From positions 2,985,029 through 3,049,028 of the forward strand of contig NZ_CH902578.1 in NCBI RefSeq assembly GCF_000152805.1: a stretch of 64,000 nucleotides of DNA. Reading direction: 5' to 3'. Source of the stretch: Maritimibacter alkaliphilus HTCC2654 (GTDB lineage Bacteria > Pseudomonadota > Alphaproteobacteria > Rhodobacterales > Rhodobacteraceae). A program made the position numbers and the translations under genes. The notes beneath the pieces are model-generated. The model was not told the origin of the DNA. It worked only from the letters and a program-made list of their open reading frames with translations, and ran no database searches. This document shows positions 47,903 through 56,495 of this stretch, piece by piece (the stretch's first letter is position 1; each line of letters begins with the position of its first letter).

Positions 47903-48735
47903 AGGAGCGGCACGCCGATGAGCGTCACCAGATCGTCCGGGGCCGTGTTCATGGGGGTGTTGACGTATAGCTCGAACGGAGGCGCCTCGCGCGGCATTTC
48001 ACCCGCAGTCGCGAGCCACTCGCCGAACAGGTATTTATAGGCCTGCGCGAGACCCGTGTAGGGCCCGGTATGGGTCAGGATGGCGTGCTTGCCGCCCTCC
48101 AGCCGGACTTCCCTGAGCGGCGGTGTGATCTCGGCGGCCTCGTCCATCTCGAACCCGGCGGCGGATCTCAGATCTTCGGCGGCCCCGTTTTCCGGGTCGT
48201 CGAAATAGATGCCGAGCATTGCGCCAAGATGCGGGCCAAGGCCGCGCGCCATGACCGTCGATCCGGCCTTTTCGAAGGCTTCGCCGATCTGGATATAGGG
48301 GCCACGGTGGTCGATCACGCCAAGCCTGCGAGCCGGCTGATCTTCGATCTTTACGTCATACATCTGCGTCTCTCCCGATGTGCCAAGTCGCAGGGGAGGG
48401 ACCGGCTGGGCATGCGCGCGAAACTCGGACGGGGTGCGCCCGAATGCGTCGCGGAAACTGCGCGAAAAGCTGCGCGCGTTGTCGTAACCCATCTTCGCCG
48501 CCACTTCCGCCACCGGGGCATCCGACGACAACAGTTCCAGCCCGGCGCGGTGCAGGCGTACACGGCGGATGAAATGGGCCACGGGTTCCCCGGTGACGGC
48601 GGTGAAGACCCGGTGGAAATGGAAACGCGACAGCGCGGCCACATCCGCGAGCGTATCGAGCGACAGGTCGCCGTCGAGATTGTCGTAGACGTAATCCAGA
48701 ACCCGGAGCAGTCGTTTCTCGTAATCGTTCGCCAT
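47899..48735 (-). CDS. AraC-family regulator with GyrI-like ligand domain
   Basis: A 278-residue transcription factor. N-terminal AraC DNA-binding domain: LSLDTLADVAALSRFHFHRV and VAEVAAKMGYDNARSFSRSF, with RDAFGRTPSEFR. C-terminal GyrI-like domain (residues about 125-278) would bind a small hydrophobic compound. ATG 48735 is the family start. Probably autoregulates the three-gene operon; divergent from accA. Confidence 0.88.
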   Translation of the reverse strand: MANDYEKRLLRVLDYVYDNLDGDLSLDTLADVAALSRFHFHRVFTAVTGEPVAHFIRRVRLHRAGLELLSSDAPVAEVAAKMGYDNARSFSRSFRDAFGRTPSEFRAHAQPVPPLRLGTSGETQMYDVKIEDQPARRLGVIDHRGPYIQIGEAFEKAGSTVMARGLGPHLGAMLGIYFDDPENGAAEDLRSAAGFEMDEAAEITPPLREVRLEGGKHAILTHTGPYTGLAQAYKYLFGEWLATAGEMPREAPPFELYVNTPMNTAPDDLVTLIGVPLL

Positions 48736-48854
48736 TCCGGTCGATCTCCCTTGCCCCGTCTTTCTGCCATCGGGCGAGGTCACAAATCTTGCCGAGTTGC
48801 AATTCGCCCCCGTGAAACCTTATATCGGCCCAAACTGTCCGGCGAGGCGCGCGT

Positions 48855-49820
48855 ATGACCAAGAACTATCTCGACTTCGAAAAACCGCTCGCGGAAATCG
48901 AGGGGAAAGCCGAAGAGTTGCGCGCGATGGCGCGGGCCAACGAAGAGATGGATGTGAAGGGCGAGGCCGAGGCGCTCGACAAGAAGGCCGAGCAGATGCT
49001 CGTGGACCTCTACAAGAACCTCTCGCCCTGGCGGAAATGTCAGGTCGCGCGCCACCCGGAGCGGCCCCACTGCAAGGACTACATCGACGCGCTGTTCACC
49101 GAATACACGCCGCTGGCCGGCGACCGGAACTTTGCCGACGACCACGCCGTCATGGGCGGTCTGGCGCGGATGGGCGACATTCCGGTGATGGTGATCGGGC
49201 ACGAAAAGGGCCACGACACCAAGTCGCGGATCGAGCGTAACTTCGGGATGGCCCGGCCCGAAGGGTACCGCAAGGCGATCCGGCTCATGGATCTTGCCGA
49301 CCGTTTCGGCCTGCCGGTGGTGTCGCTCGTCGACACGCCCGGTGCCTATCCGGGCAAGGGCGCCGAAGAACGCGGGCAGTCCGAGGCGATTGCACGCTCG
49401 ACCGAAAAATGCCTGTCGCTGAACGTGCCGCTGGTGTCGGTCATCATCGGCGAGGGCGGTTCCGGCGGGGCCGTGGCCTTTGCCACAGGCAACACGGTGA
49501 TGATGCTGGAACACTCGGTCTATTCGGTCATTTCGCCCGAGGGCTGCGCGTCGATCCTGTGGAAAGACGCCGAGAAGATGCGCGAGGCCGCCGAGGCGCT
49601 GCGCCTGACCGCCCAGGACCTCAAGAACCTCGGTGTGATCGACCGGATCATTTCCGAGCCGGTGGGCGGTGCGCATCGCGGTGTGGGTCAGACCATCGCC
49701 GCTGTGGGCCATGCCATCGAGGCGGAGCTGAAGGCGCTGGGCAAGAAAAAGCCGGGCGAGCTCAAGACCTCGCGGCGTGAGAAGTACCTCAAGATGGGGT
49801 CGCAGGGTCTGGCGGCCTGA
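48855..49820 (+). CDS. accA: acetyl-CoA carboxylase carboxyltransferase subunit alpha
   Basis: Carboxyltransferase alpha subunit for malonyl-CoA synthesis, 321 residues. [80 protein letters not shown] and [20 protein letters not shown] are the family motifs. Normal length. Confidence 0.97.
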   Translation: MTKNYLDFEKPLAEIEGKAEELRAMARANEEMDVKGEAEALDKKAEQMLVDLYKNLSPWRKCQVARHPERPHCKDYIDALFTEYTPLAGDRNFADDHAVMGGLARMGDIPVMVIGHEKGHDTKSRIERNFGMARPEGYRKAIRLMDLADRFGLPVVSLVDTPGAYPGKGAEERGQSEAIARSTEKCLSLNVPLVSVIIGEGGSGGAVAFATGNTVMMLEHSVYSVISPEGCASILWKDAEKMREAAEALRLTAQDLKNLGVIDRIISEPVGGAHRGVGQTIAAVGHAIEAELKALGKKKPGELKTSRREKYLKMGSQGLAA

Positions 49821-49901
49821 CGCCAGGCTCATCCGAGCCGCTGGCCCGTCTTCGCCCATGCCTGCCCGCGATGAGCCGCTGTCAGGCGCGCGAAGAGCGT
49901 G

Positions 49902-50507
49902 TCACCACAGCGTGTCCTTCGCGCGCTCACCCCATTCAAGGTCATAGGTCGCCCCGTCGAACGCGCCGCCGGTCACGTCGCGCAGCATGTCGCCCACGCT
50001 CGGCAGGCCCTCGGCATCGTTCCGGTCCCACAGCCCCGCCCGCAGAACGGCGCGTGCGCATTGGGAATAGACCTCGCGAATCGTCACCACGATCACCGAC
50101 TTGGGATTGCGCCCGTTGTGCTCGAACCGCCCGGTCAGTGCCGGGTCGTCCGTCAGCACCGCCGTGCCGTTCACGCGCATCACGTTCATCGACCCCGGCA
50201 CCATGAACATGAGCGACACCCGCCCGTCGCGCACGATGTTGCGGAGCGTGTCGAGCCGGTTGTTACCCTTCCAGTCGGGGATGGCGAGCGTGCGCGCATC
50301 CAGTTCCAGCGCCACCGGCCCATCCTCGCCGCGCGGGCTGGCATCGGTGCCTTCCGGCCCGACCGTCGAGACGATGCAGAACCGCGACGCGGCAATCCAT
50401 GCGCGGTAGCTGGGCGTGAGCCGGTCGGTGACCTTGATCGTCGCGGGTTCGGAGGGCTTCGCGGGATAGAGCGCCTCGAGCGCCGCGATGGTTTCAATCA
50501 CCTTCAT
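49902..50507 (-). CDS. pyridoxamine 5'-phosphate oxidase family flavoprotein
   Basis: A 201-residue PNPOx-like FMN-binding protein: TPSYRAWIAASRFCIVSTVG, DASPRGEDGPVALELDART, PDWKGNNRLDTLRNIVRDGR and MFMVPGSMNVMRVNGTAVLT. Such proteins in this subfamily (MSMEG_1061-like) have no established substrate. It overlaps plsC by 14 bases. Confidence 0.85.
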   Translation of the reverse strand: MKVIETIAALEALYPAKPSEPATIKVTDRLTPSYRAWIAASRFCIVSTVGPEGTDASPRGEDGPVALELDARTLAIPDWKGNNRLDTLRNIVRDGRVSLMFMVPGSMNVMRVNGTAVLTDDPALTGRFEHNGRNPKSVIVVTIREVYSQCARAVLRAGLWDRNDAEGLPSVGDMLRDVTGGAFDGATYDLEWGERAKDTLW

Positions 50508-51237
50508 AGCTGTCCGGGTCGAACCCCGCCTCGCGCATCAGCCGGTCGGAGTTCTTTTCGACCGTCTCCTCCAGCACCGCCTGAAACGTCTCGATCGGCA
50601 GCCCCGGTTCGATCGCGGGCAGAAATTCGAGCACTGCCGTGCCCGGGTATTTGGTGATCCCGTTCTTTTTCCAGAACACGCCCACGTTCGTCGCCGCCGG
50701 AATGCAGCGTTGTCCGCTTTCGGTGTAGATAACGCCGGAGCCGATCTTGTAGGGCTTCTTCGCCCCCGCCGCGACGCGGGTGCCTTGCGGAAAGATGATG
50801 AGCTGACCGGGGCGGGACGCGCCGCTGGCGACATCGGCCATCATCTGCTTCACCGCTGCACCACGTTTGCCGCGATCCACGGGGATGCAGCCGATGGCCT
50901 TGGCGAAGTAGCCGAGCACGGGGGCGTAGACCAACTGCTTCTTCATGATGAACTTCGGGCGCGGCACGGCCGACACGATCAGGATGATGTCGAAAAAGCT
51001 TTGGTGTTTCGAGCAGATCAGAACCTCGTCCGTCGGCACCTCGCCGCGGATTTCGGATTTCAGCCCGATGACCCATCGCGCGAGGAACCGGACCACAGCG
51101 GTGTAGTGGCTTACGGCCGTATAGGCGTAGTCGCGGTCGATGAGCGTGAGGAAAAAGTAGATGACCCCCATCACCCCCATCGCGCCATACATCAGCCCGG
51201 CGAAGAGGATCGAGCGGATGAACTGGATGGCCTGCAT
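50494..51237 (-). CDS. plsC: 1-acyl-sn-glycerol-3-phosphate acyltransferase
   Basis: Makes phosphatidic acid by acylating lysophosphatidate. 247 residues with a membrane segment (FAGLMYGAMGVMGVIYFFLT), the HX4D motif in CSKHQSFFDIILI, the IFPQGTR motif and AATNVGVFWKKNG. ATG 51237 overlaps the ftsX stop (TGATG); the longer frame is antisense noise. Confidence 0.92.
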   Translation of the reverse strand: MQAIQFIRSILFAGLMYGAMGVMGVIYFFLTLIDRDYAYTAVSHYTAVVRFLARWVIGLKSEIRGEVPTDEVLICSKHQSFFDIILIVSAVPRPKFIMKKQLVYAPVLGYFAKAIGCIPVDRGKRGAAVKQMMADVASGASRPGQLIIFPQGTRVAAGAKKPYKIGSGVIYTESGQRCIPAATNVGVFWKKNGITKYPGTAVLEFLPAIEPGLPIETFQAVLEETVEKNSDRLMREAGFDPDSYEGD

Positions 51238-52142
51238 CAGGTCAACTCCCGCAGCGTGCTGTTGGCGGCGGCGCGCGTGGCGGCAAAGGCCACGATGGCC
51301 GCGAGCAGCGGAATAGCGAAGGGCAGGGCCCAATGCCAGCCCTGGAAGCCGAGACCGGTCAGGAACTGGCCCCCGATGTCGGCGGACGGCAAGAGCAGGA
51401 TGGCGATCATGCCGACGATCATGCCGACGCTCGCCCCGATCAGCGCACGCAGGGTGAACCGGCGCACGAAGGCCCCCGCGATGTAGCTGTCGCGCGCCCC
51501 GACGAGCCGAAGGACGTGGATCACCTGTGCGTTGGCCGCCAGTGCCGCGTTGGCGGCAAGCGTAATCATTGCCGCCGTCGTCAGCGTGATGAGCAGGATC
51601 GAGATCGCGCCCAGCCCGCGCAGGCGTTTGGCCGCGCGCACCAGCGGGTCGCGCCAGCGGGTGTGATCGTCGAGCACGGCCCCCGGCGCTTCACCGGCAA
51701 GGCGTTGGCGCAGCCCCTCGGCGTCGTAGCCGTCGCCTTCTTCGATCACTTCGATCAGCCGGGGGATCGGCAGCGTGTCGAGCGGAAGGTCCGGGCCGAA
51801 CCACGGTTCGAGCAGCGCGCGCTGTTCCTCGTCGGTGAGAACACGCGCATCCGCGATGCCCGGTGTCGTGCGAAGCACGTCCATGACGGCGATCACCTGC
51901 TGGTCCACCTGACCCTCGGGCGCCGACACGCGGATGGTCGACGATTGGGCCAGCGCATCGCCCCATTGCTCGGCCAGACGCCCGGTGGCGAGCGACAGGG
52001 CCAGCGCGAATACGGCGAGAAAGGCCATGGCACCGGACGCGAACAGGGTCAGGCGCGCCGTGAAGCCGGTCGGCGGCACCACCCGGTCGGCCTGCGCATC
52101 GCCCGTGAGAAGCGTCAGGAAGCTGGCGAAACGCGAGATCAC
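51237..52142 (-). CDS. ftsX: cell division protein FtsX
   Basis: Membrane subunit of the FtsEX ABC transporter-like complex that activates cell-wall hydrolases at the septum. 301 residues: N-terminal cytoplasmic and first membrane segment (TLFASGAMAFLAVFALALSL), a periplasmic domain (about 60-165), then three membrane segments (ISILLITLTTAAMITLAANA and following). Overlaps ftsE by four bases. Confidence 0.93.
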   Translation of the reverse strand: MISRFASFLTLLTGDAQADRVVPPTGFTARLTLFASGAMAFLAVFALALSLATGRLAEQWGDALAQSSTIRVSAPEGQVDQQVIAVMDVLRTTPGIADARVLTDEEQRALLEPWFGPDLPLDTLPIPRLIEVIEEGDGYDAEGLRQRLAGEAPGAVLDDHTRWRDPLVRAAKRLRGLGAISILLITLTTAAMITLAANAALAANAQVIHVLRLVGARDSYIAGAFVRRFTLRALIGASVGMIVGMIAILLLPSADIGGQFLTGLGFQGWHWALPFAIPLLAAIVAFAATRAAANSTLRELT

Positions 52143-52813
52143 AGGTCCGCCCCCGCCAATTGCAGCCGCCGGTCGGAAATCCGCAGCACCCGCGCCTGAA
52201 CCTGTGCTTTCGCTTGCCGGATGAGGTTCATGTCATGGGTCGCGATCATCACGGTCTTGCCCATCCGGTTCAGTTCAATGAGCAGGCGCAACAGGCGCAG
52301 CGACATCTCCCAGTCCACGTTGCCCGTGGGTTCGTCCGCCAGAATGACCTCGGGCGACATGATGACGGCGCGGGCGAGGGCCGCGCGCTGGCGTTCGCCC
52401 CCCGACAACTCGGGCGGCAGCGCCTCCATCTGATCCTGAAGCCCGACCCAGCCCATCAGGTCCGACAGGTCCTGAAGCTCGGTATCGCGACCCGACACCA
52501 TCAGGGGCAGGGCCACGTTCTCGATCACCGTCATGTGGTCGAGGAACTGAACGTCCTGATGCACGACGCCGATCCTCCGCCGGGCCTCGGCCACGTCGTC
52601 GCGTGTCATCGTGCGCACGTCATGGCCGAAGAGCGCCGCGCGGCCCTGCGTCGGCACAAGCGCCCCGTAGCACAGCTTCATCAGCGTGGTTTTGCCCGCG
52701 CCCGATGGTCCGGTCAGGAAGTGGAACGACCCCGGCGCCAGCTTGAGCGACACGTCGGACAGAAGCGGCCCGCCCCCGCTGTAGCCGTAGGAGACTTCCT
52801 CGAATTCGATCAC
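52139..52813 (-). CDS. ftsE: cell division ATP-binding protein FtsE
   Basis: ABC ATPase, 224 residues. Walker A GPSGAGKTTLMKL, signature ELSGGERQRAALARA, Walker B VILADEPTGNVD and the H-loop ATHDMNL. Starts MIEFEEVSYGYSGGGPLL. First gene of ftsE-ftsX-plsC; divergent from the zinc-ribbon protein. Confidence 0.96.
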   Translation of the reverse strand: MIEFEEVSYGYSGGGPLLSDVSLKLAPGSFHFLTGPSGAGKTTLMKLCYGALVPTQGRAALFGHDVRTMTRDDVAEARRRIGVVHQDVQFLDHMTVIENVALPLMVSGRDTELQDLSDLMGWVGLQDQMEALPPELSGGERQRAALARAVIMSPEVILADEPTGNVDWEMSLRLLRLLIELNRMGKTVMIATHDMNLIRQAKAQVQARVLRISDRRLQLAGADL

Positions 52814-52977
52814 CGCCCCGCCTCTCTTTCTTCGGAACCGTTTTGCCCCACGGTGTGAATTGTTTCAATCTCGGGATTGCAAAGGTTTGATTTTCCGGGC
52901 TTTGCTTCGCATAGTGGCGCAAACGGGTGGACCGGGCGACCGGGGAATACGAAGGACAGGGCGAGGTTACAGGTCAT

Positions 52978-53817
52978 ATGCGGCTGGTATGCCCGAATTG
53001 CGGTGCGCAGTACGAGGTCGACGATCGCGTGATCCCCGAGGGTGGACGCGACGTTCAATGCTCGAATTGCGGTCACGCATGGTTCCAGCGCAGCGCGAAC
53101 TGGCAGGAGCGTGCGCCGGATCACGACCCCGACGCCGCACTGGCCGCGCCCGAAAACACCCACGACAGCCAGACCGCCCCGGACGAAGACGACTGGGGTG
53201 ACGAGCCGGAAACACCCGCTCCGGCCCGGCCTCGGCGCGAGCTCGACGACGGGGTCCGGGACATTCTCGCCGAAGAGGCGCAGCGCGAAATGGCCGCGCG
53301 CGCCCATGAGGGCGGGACGGTCGAGACGCAGGGCGAACTGGGTATCGAGGATTACGGCGACCCGGAAGAGGAACGTCGCCGCATCGCCCGTGAACGGATG
53401 GCCCGGATGCGCGGCATCGAAGAGGGCGAGACGCTTGAGCCCGAGGTCGCGCCACCGCCTCCCCCCGGCCCGCAGGCGCGTCGGGACATGTTCCCCGATA
53501 TCGACGAGATCAACTCGACCCTCGATACACCGGACAGTGCCAAGCCGAAACCGAAGCGAACGCCGCGACCGGCTGCCGACAAGGACAAGGGCCGCGAACC
53601 GCGCGGGGGGTTCAGCCGTGGATTTTCGATTGTGGTCCTGCTGGTCGCCATCGCTTTTGGGCTTTACGTCTTCGCGCCCAGGATCGTGGAGCTTTTCCCC
53701 GGACTCACGGACACCATGGTCGCCTATGTCGATCTCGTGAACCGCCTGTTCGGCTGGATCGAAGGGCTGATGCAGGGTGTCGTCGACAAGCTCGAGGATG
53801 CGGCGGGCGAGGGCTGA
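52978..53817 (+). CDS. zinc-ribbon (MJ0042) membrane protein
   Basis: A 279-residue protein. N-terminal zinc ribbon MRLVCPNCGAQYEVDDRVIP with QCSNCGHAWFQ; long acidic and Pro-rich middle; one membrane segment near the end (IVVLLVAIAFGLYVFAPRIV). MJ0042-type proteins occur next to ftsEX in Rhodobacterales. Function unknown; a link with division is suggested only by position. ATG 52978 chosen as the start of the family domain. Confidence 0.8.
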   Translation: MRLVCPNCGAQYEVDDRVIPEGGRDVQCSNCGHAWFQRSANWQERAPDHDPDAALAAPENTHDSQTAPDEDDWGDEPETPAPARPRRELDDGVRDILAEEAQREMAARAHEGGTVETQGELGIEDYGDPEEERRRIARERMARMRGIEEGETLEPEVAPPPPPGPQARRDMFPDIDEINSTLDTPDSAKPKPKRTPRPAADKDKGREPRGGFSRGFSIVVLLVAIAFGLYVFAPRIVELFPGLTDTMVAYVDLVNRLFGWIEGLMQGVVDKLEDAAGEG

Positions 53818-53839
53818 TCGTCACCACCTGAACAAGAAA

Positions 53840-53862
53840 AAGGGTGCCTTTTGGGCACCCTT
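53840..53862. terminator. bidirectional terminator
   Basis: AAGGGTGCC and GGCACCCTT arms, with an A-run before on the plus strand that gives TTTTTC for the minus strand. Serves both converging genes. Confidence 0.8.
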
Positions 53863-53885
53863 CGTCGTTTCTCGGTTCGCTCATG

Positions 53886-55805
53886 TCAAACGGGGAGCAG
53901 GATGTCCGCGAAAAATGCCGACAATTCGTCGTAGCCATCCAGCGGCAGCACATGGGCGACATACTGGTCCGGGCGGACGACAATCATGCAGCCCTTGTCG
54001 CGGTCGATGCCACGCATCTCGTAGATGTCGCCCAACCCCTTGTGGTCGAGGCAGAAGACCTTTTCGTAATCCTGCAAGCCAAGCGGGCCCTTGATCGGTT
54101 TCAACAGCGACGGCATCTTCTCATACGCCATCTTGTCGAACGTGGTCTGAAAGATCGCGCGCAGGTCGATGACGGCGTCGATACCCTCGTCCTTGCGGGT
54201 GTGGCGCACAATTGGCGAGGCCGGGTCGCTCTCCAGCCAGTCGGCCAGCTTGTGCAGCGCCGAACCCGGCTCCGACGTGTCCTCCTTGCCGCCGAAGGCA
54301 TAGATGCGCCAGCGCCCGTCCGCCTCGGCGGCATGGCCCAACTGCATCTGCATCGCATCCGACACCCGCACGACAAGGGCCGAGTGGAACCTGCGCCCGA
54401 TCTCCTCCCCCGTGGCCAGCGCCTGATGGGTCGCCGCGCCCGTCACCCGCGACGGGTCGTACTTGACGGCGAGCCCCCCGGTGAACTCGAGGTTCTCGAT
54501 GAAATGCTTCTGGATGCGCGGCATGTCGGTGCCGTCCAATTCGCTCTCCCCTGGAGGCGCCGACATGATGCGCGCCCATTTGTGGTCGGTCTCGACCAGC
54601 CGCTTGGCCTCGGTCAGCCGCTCGGCGCGGTAGGTGTGCAACAGGCTCGGATCGGACCGCCCCGTCAGCACATGCGCCAGCTTCCAGCCCAGATTGAACG
54701 TATCCTGCATCGACACGTTCATGCCCTGACCCGCCTTCGGGCTGTGGGTATGGCAGGCATCGCCCGCCGTGAAGACGCGCGGATTGCGCGTGGCACGGTC
54801 CTCGGGCGGCACGTCGTCGAAGGTCTCGGAAATCCGGTGCCCGATCTCGTAAACCGACCACCACACCACCTCTTTCACGTCGAGCGTGTAGGGGGTGAGG
54901 ATGCGCTGGGCCGCCGCGATCATATGATCCTGCGTCAGGTTGCGCGCCGACACCCTTTCGTCGGGGTTCAGCTTGTCGAGTTCGACATACATGCGGAACA
55001 GGTAGCCGCCTTCGCGCGGCAGGATCAGGACGTTGCCTTCGGATTTCGACGCGATCAGGCACTTCTGGCGCACGTCCGGGAAATCGGTATTGGCGAGAAT
55101 ATCCATCACGCCCCAGGCCTGATGCGCCGCGTCCCCTTCCAGTTTGCCGCCGATGGCGGTGCGCACCGACGACCGCGCCCCGTCGCAGCCGACGACGTAG
55201 TTCGCCCGCACCACATGGGTTTCGCCCGCGTTGATCCCGGTGTTCTCAAGGATCACGGTCACCGGATGATCCTCGGTCGTGGTGTCGATGGTCAGGTCCT
55301 TCACCTGCCAGGAATAATCAGGCACGTTTCGGGCCGCCGACTTGCGCGCGACGTCGAGGAACAACTCGTGCACCCGCGCCTGATTGATGAGCGTGTGCGG
55401 CATTTCGGAGGAATCGTCGGCCACGTCCTGCACCCGCCCGATCCGCTTGATATGGCCGGGGTTCGCGGTGTCAGGCACCCAGAAATTCGTCTGGTTCACC
55501 CAATAGCTCTCGCGCTTGACCTTCTCGCCGAAGCCGAAGGCCTGAAACATCTCCATTGTCCGGGTGTTGATGCCGTCCGCCTGACCCTTCTCGATCGGGC
55601 CGGGTTTGCGCTCGACCAGCATGGTGTCGATCTCGGGAAACTGCGAAAGCTGCGCGAACAGGCAGGTGCCCGCGGGGCCGGAGCCTGCGATCAGCACGTC
55701 GACCTTGTCGGGCAGGGGGGCGAAGGGCGCGCGGTCGCGCCGTCCGGGCGCCGCCTTTTTCAGGTCCGGGTCACCGCCGCGAAAGCCGTCTTCGTAATAC
55801 TGCAT
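53886..55805 (-). CDS. FAD-dependent aromatic hydroxylase (MobA / phenol 2-monooxygenase type)
   Basis: A 639-residue flavoprotein hydroxylase. FAD motif VDVLIAGSGPAGTCLFAQLS near residue 35, YVVGCDGARSSVRTAIGG (DG motif), and RVFTAGDACHTHSPKAGQGM (GD motif), followed by the C-terminal thioredoxin-like domain of the phenol hydroxylase group. Closest known pattern is 3-hydroxybenzoate 4-monooxygenase. The divergent MarR gene and operator support induction by an aromatic acid. The substrate is not proven by sequence. Confidence 0.85.
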   Translation of the reverse strand: MQYYEDGFRGGDPDLKKAAPGRRDRAPFAPLPDKVDVLIAGSGPAGTCLFAQLSQFPEIDTMLVERKPGPIEKGQADGINTRTMEMFQAFGFGEKVKRESYWVNQTNFWVPDTANPGHIKRIGRVQDVADDSSEMPHTLINQARVHELFLDVARKSAARNVPDYSWQVKDLTIDTTTEDHPVTVILENTGINAGETHVVRANYVVGCDGARSSVRTAIGGKLEGDAAHQAWGVMDILANTDFPDVRQKCLIASKSEGNVLILPREGGYLFRMYVELDKLNPDERVSARNLTQDHMIAAAQRILTPYTLDVKEVVWWSVYEIGHRISETFDDVPPEDRATRNPRVFTAGDACHTHSPKAGQGMNVSMQDTFNLGWKLAHVLTGRSDPSLLHTYRAERLTEAKRLVETDHKWARIMSAPPGESELDGTDMPRIQKHFIENLEFTGGLAVKYDPSRVTGAATHQALATGEEIGRRFHSALVVRVSDAMQMQLGHAAEADGRWRIYAFGGKEDTSEPGSALHKLADWLESDPASPIVRHTRKDEGIDAVIDLRAIFQTTFDKMAYEKMPSLLKPIKGPLGLQDYEKVFCLDHKGLGDIYEMRGIDRDKGCMIVVRPDQYVAHVLPLDGYDELSAFFADILLPV

Positions 55806-55853
55806 GGTCCATCCTCCTCTCGCGGCGCGGGTCGCACCGACCGTCTGGCAAAT

Positions 55854-55882
55854 TAATATCTATACTTATCATTTTCCGTCAA
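55854..55882 (-). promoter_or_regulatory. promoter of the aromatic hydroxylase gene
   Basis: TTGACG (55882-55877), 17 bases, ATATTA (55859-55854) on the minus strand, overlapped by the MarR-type palindrome. Confidence 0.7.
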
Positions 55883-55902
55883 GGAAAAATAAGTATACAT
55901 AT
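55856..55902. promoter_or_regulatory. MarR-type operator palindrome
   Basis: TATACTTAT (55861-55869) and ATAAGTATA (55889-55897) form perfect nine-base arms. Inside, TTTTCC and GGAAAA pair as well around GTCAA; ATATC/CATAT flank it outside. It covers the spacer and -35 of the hydroxylase promoter. Confidence 0.75.
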
Positions 55903-55955
55903 CATATCGGCCAAGCTACTGTCTTTGCGATGGTTTCGGGCGAGGAGGGCCGGGG

Positions 55956-56402
55956 ATGGAAGCACAAGGCATGGCCGGGCACCTGATTCGACGCCTCAAT
56001 CAGGTCTCGACGCAGGTCTTCACCAAGGGGATGCAAGCGGCGGGGTACGACCTCACCTCGGTGCAGTTCGCCGCGATGGACGCGATCCGCGAGGAACCGG
56101 GGATCGATCAGGCCACGGTCGCCGCGAAAATCGCCTATGACCGCGCCACCATCGGCGGCGTCATCGACCGCCTCGTCCAGAAAGGGCTGGTCGAACGCAC
56201 GATCTCCAAACGCGACCGCCGCGCCCGCGAAGTGCGCCTGACGCTTGCGGGCGAAACGCTCTTCGCCGACATCCTGCCGCTCGTGCGCGCGCTTCAGGCC
56301 GACATTCTGCCGGGCCTAACCGAGGATCAGCGCGCCACCTTTCTGGCCCTGGCGCATCAGGCGGTCGCTACTGCCGAAAACGCCGCGCAATCCGGCGACT
56401 GA
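55956..56402 (+). CDS. MarR-family regulator (MobR-like)
   Basis: A 148-residue winged-helix repressor. The wing and recognition region are visible as GIDQATVAAKIAYDRATIGG, VIDRLVQKGLVERTISKRDR and REVRLTLAGE. It is divergent from the aromatic hydroxylase, as MobR is from MobA in Comamonas, and the AT-rich palindrome between them is its likely operator. GGAGG precedes the start. Confidence 0.88.
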   Translation: MEAQGMAGHLIRRLNQVSTQVFTKGMQAAGYDLTSVQFAAMDAIREEPGIDQATVAAKIAYDRATIGGVIDRLVQKGLVERTISKRDRRAREVRLTLAGETLFADILPLVRALQADILPGLTEDQRATFLALAHQAVATAENAAQSGD

Positions 56403-56410
56403 CGCGTCCC

Positions 56411-56492
56411 TCTTCTCTGGTCCGAAAATACCTCGGGGGGTGCGGGGGGCTGGCCCCTCGCCTTGGTCGGGTCGCGCCAGGGCGCGATCCGA
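56411..56492. repeat. GC-rich palindromic intergenic repeat, copy 3
   Basis: Begins CTTCTCTGGTCCGAAAATACC, with GGGGGGTGCGGGGGGCTGGC and a second hairpin TCGCGCCAGGGCGCGA. It lies between the converging marR and DUF4175 gene ends. Related to the copies at 29782 and 43203. Confidence 0.7.
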
Positions 56493-56495
56493 AAC

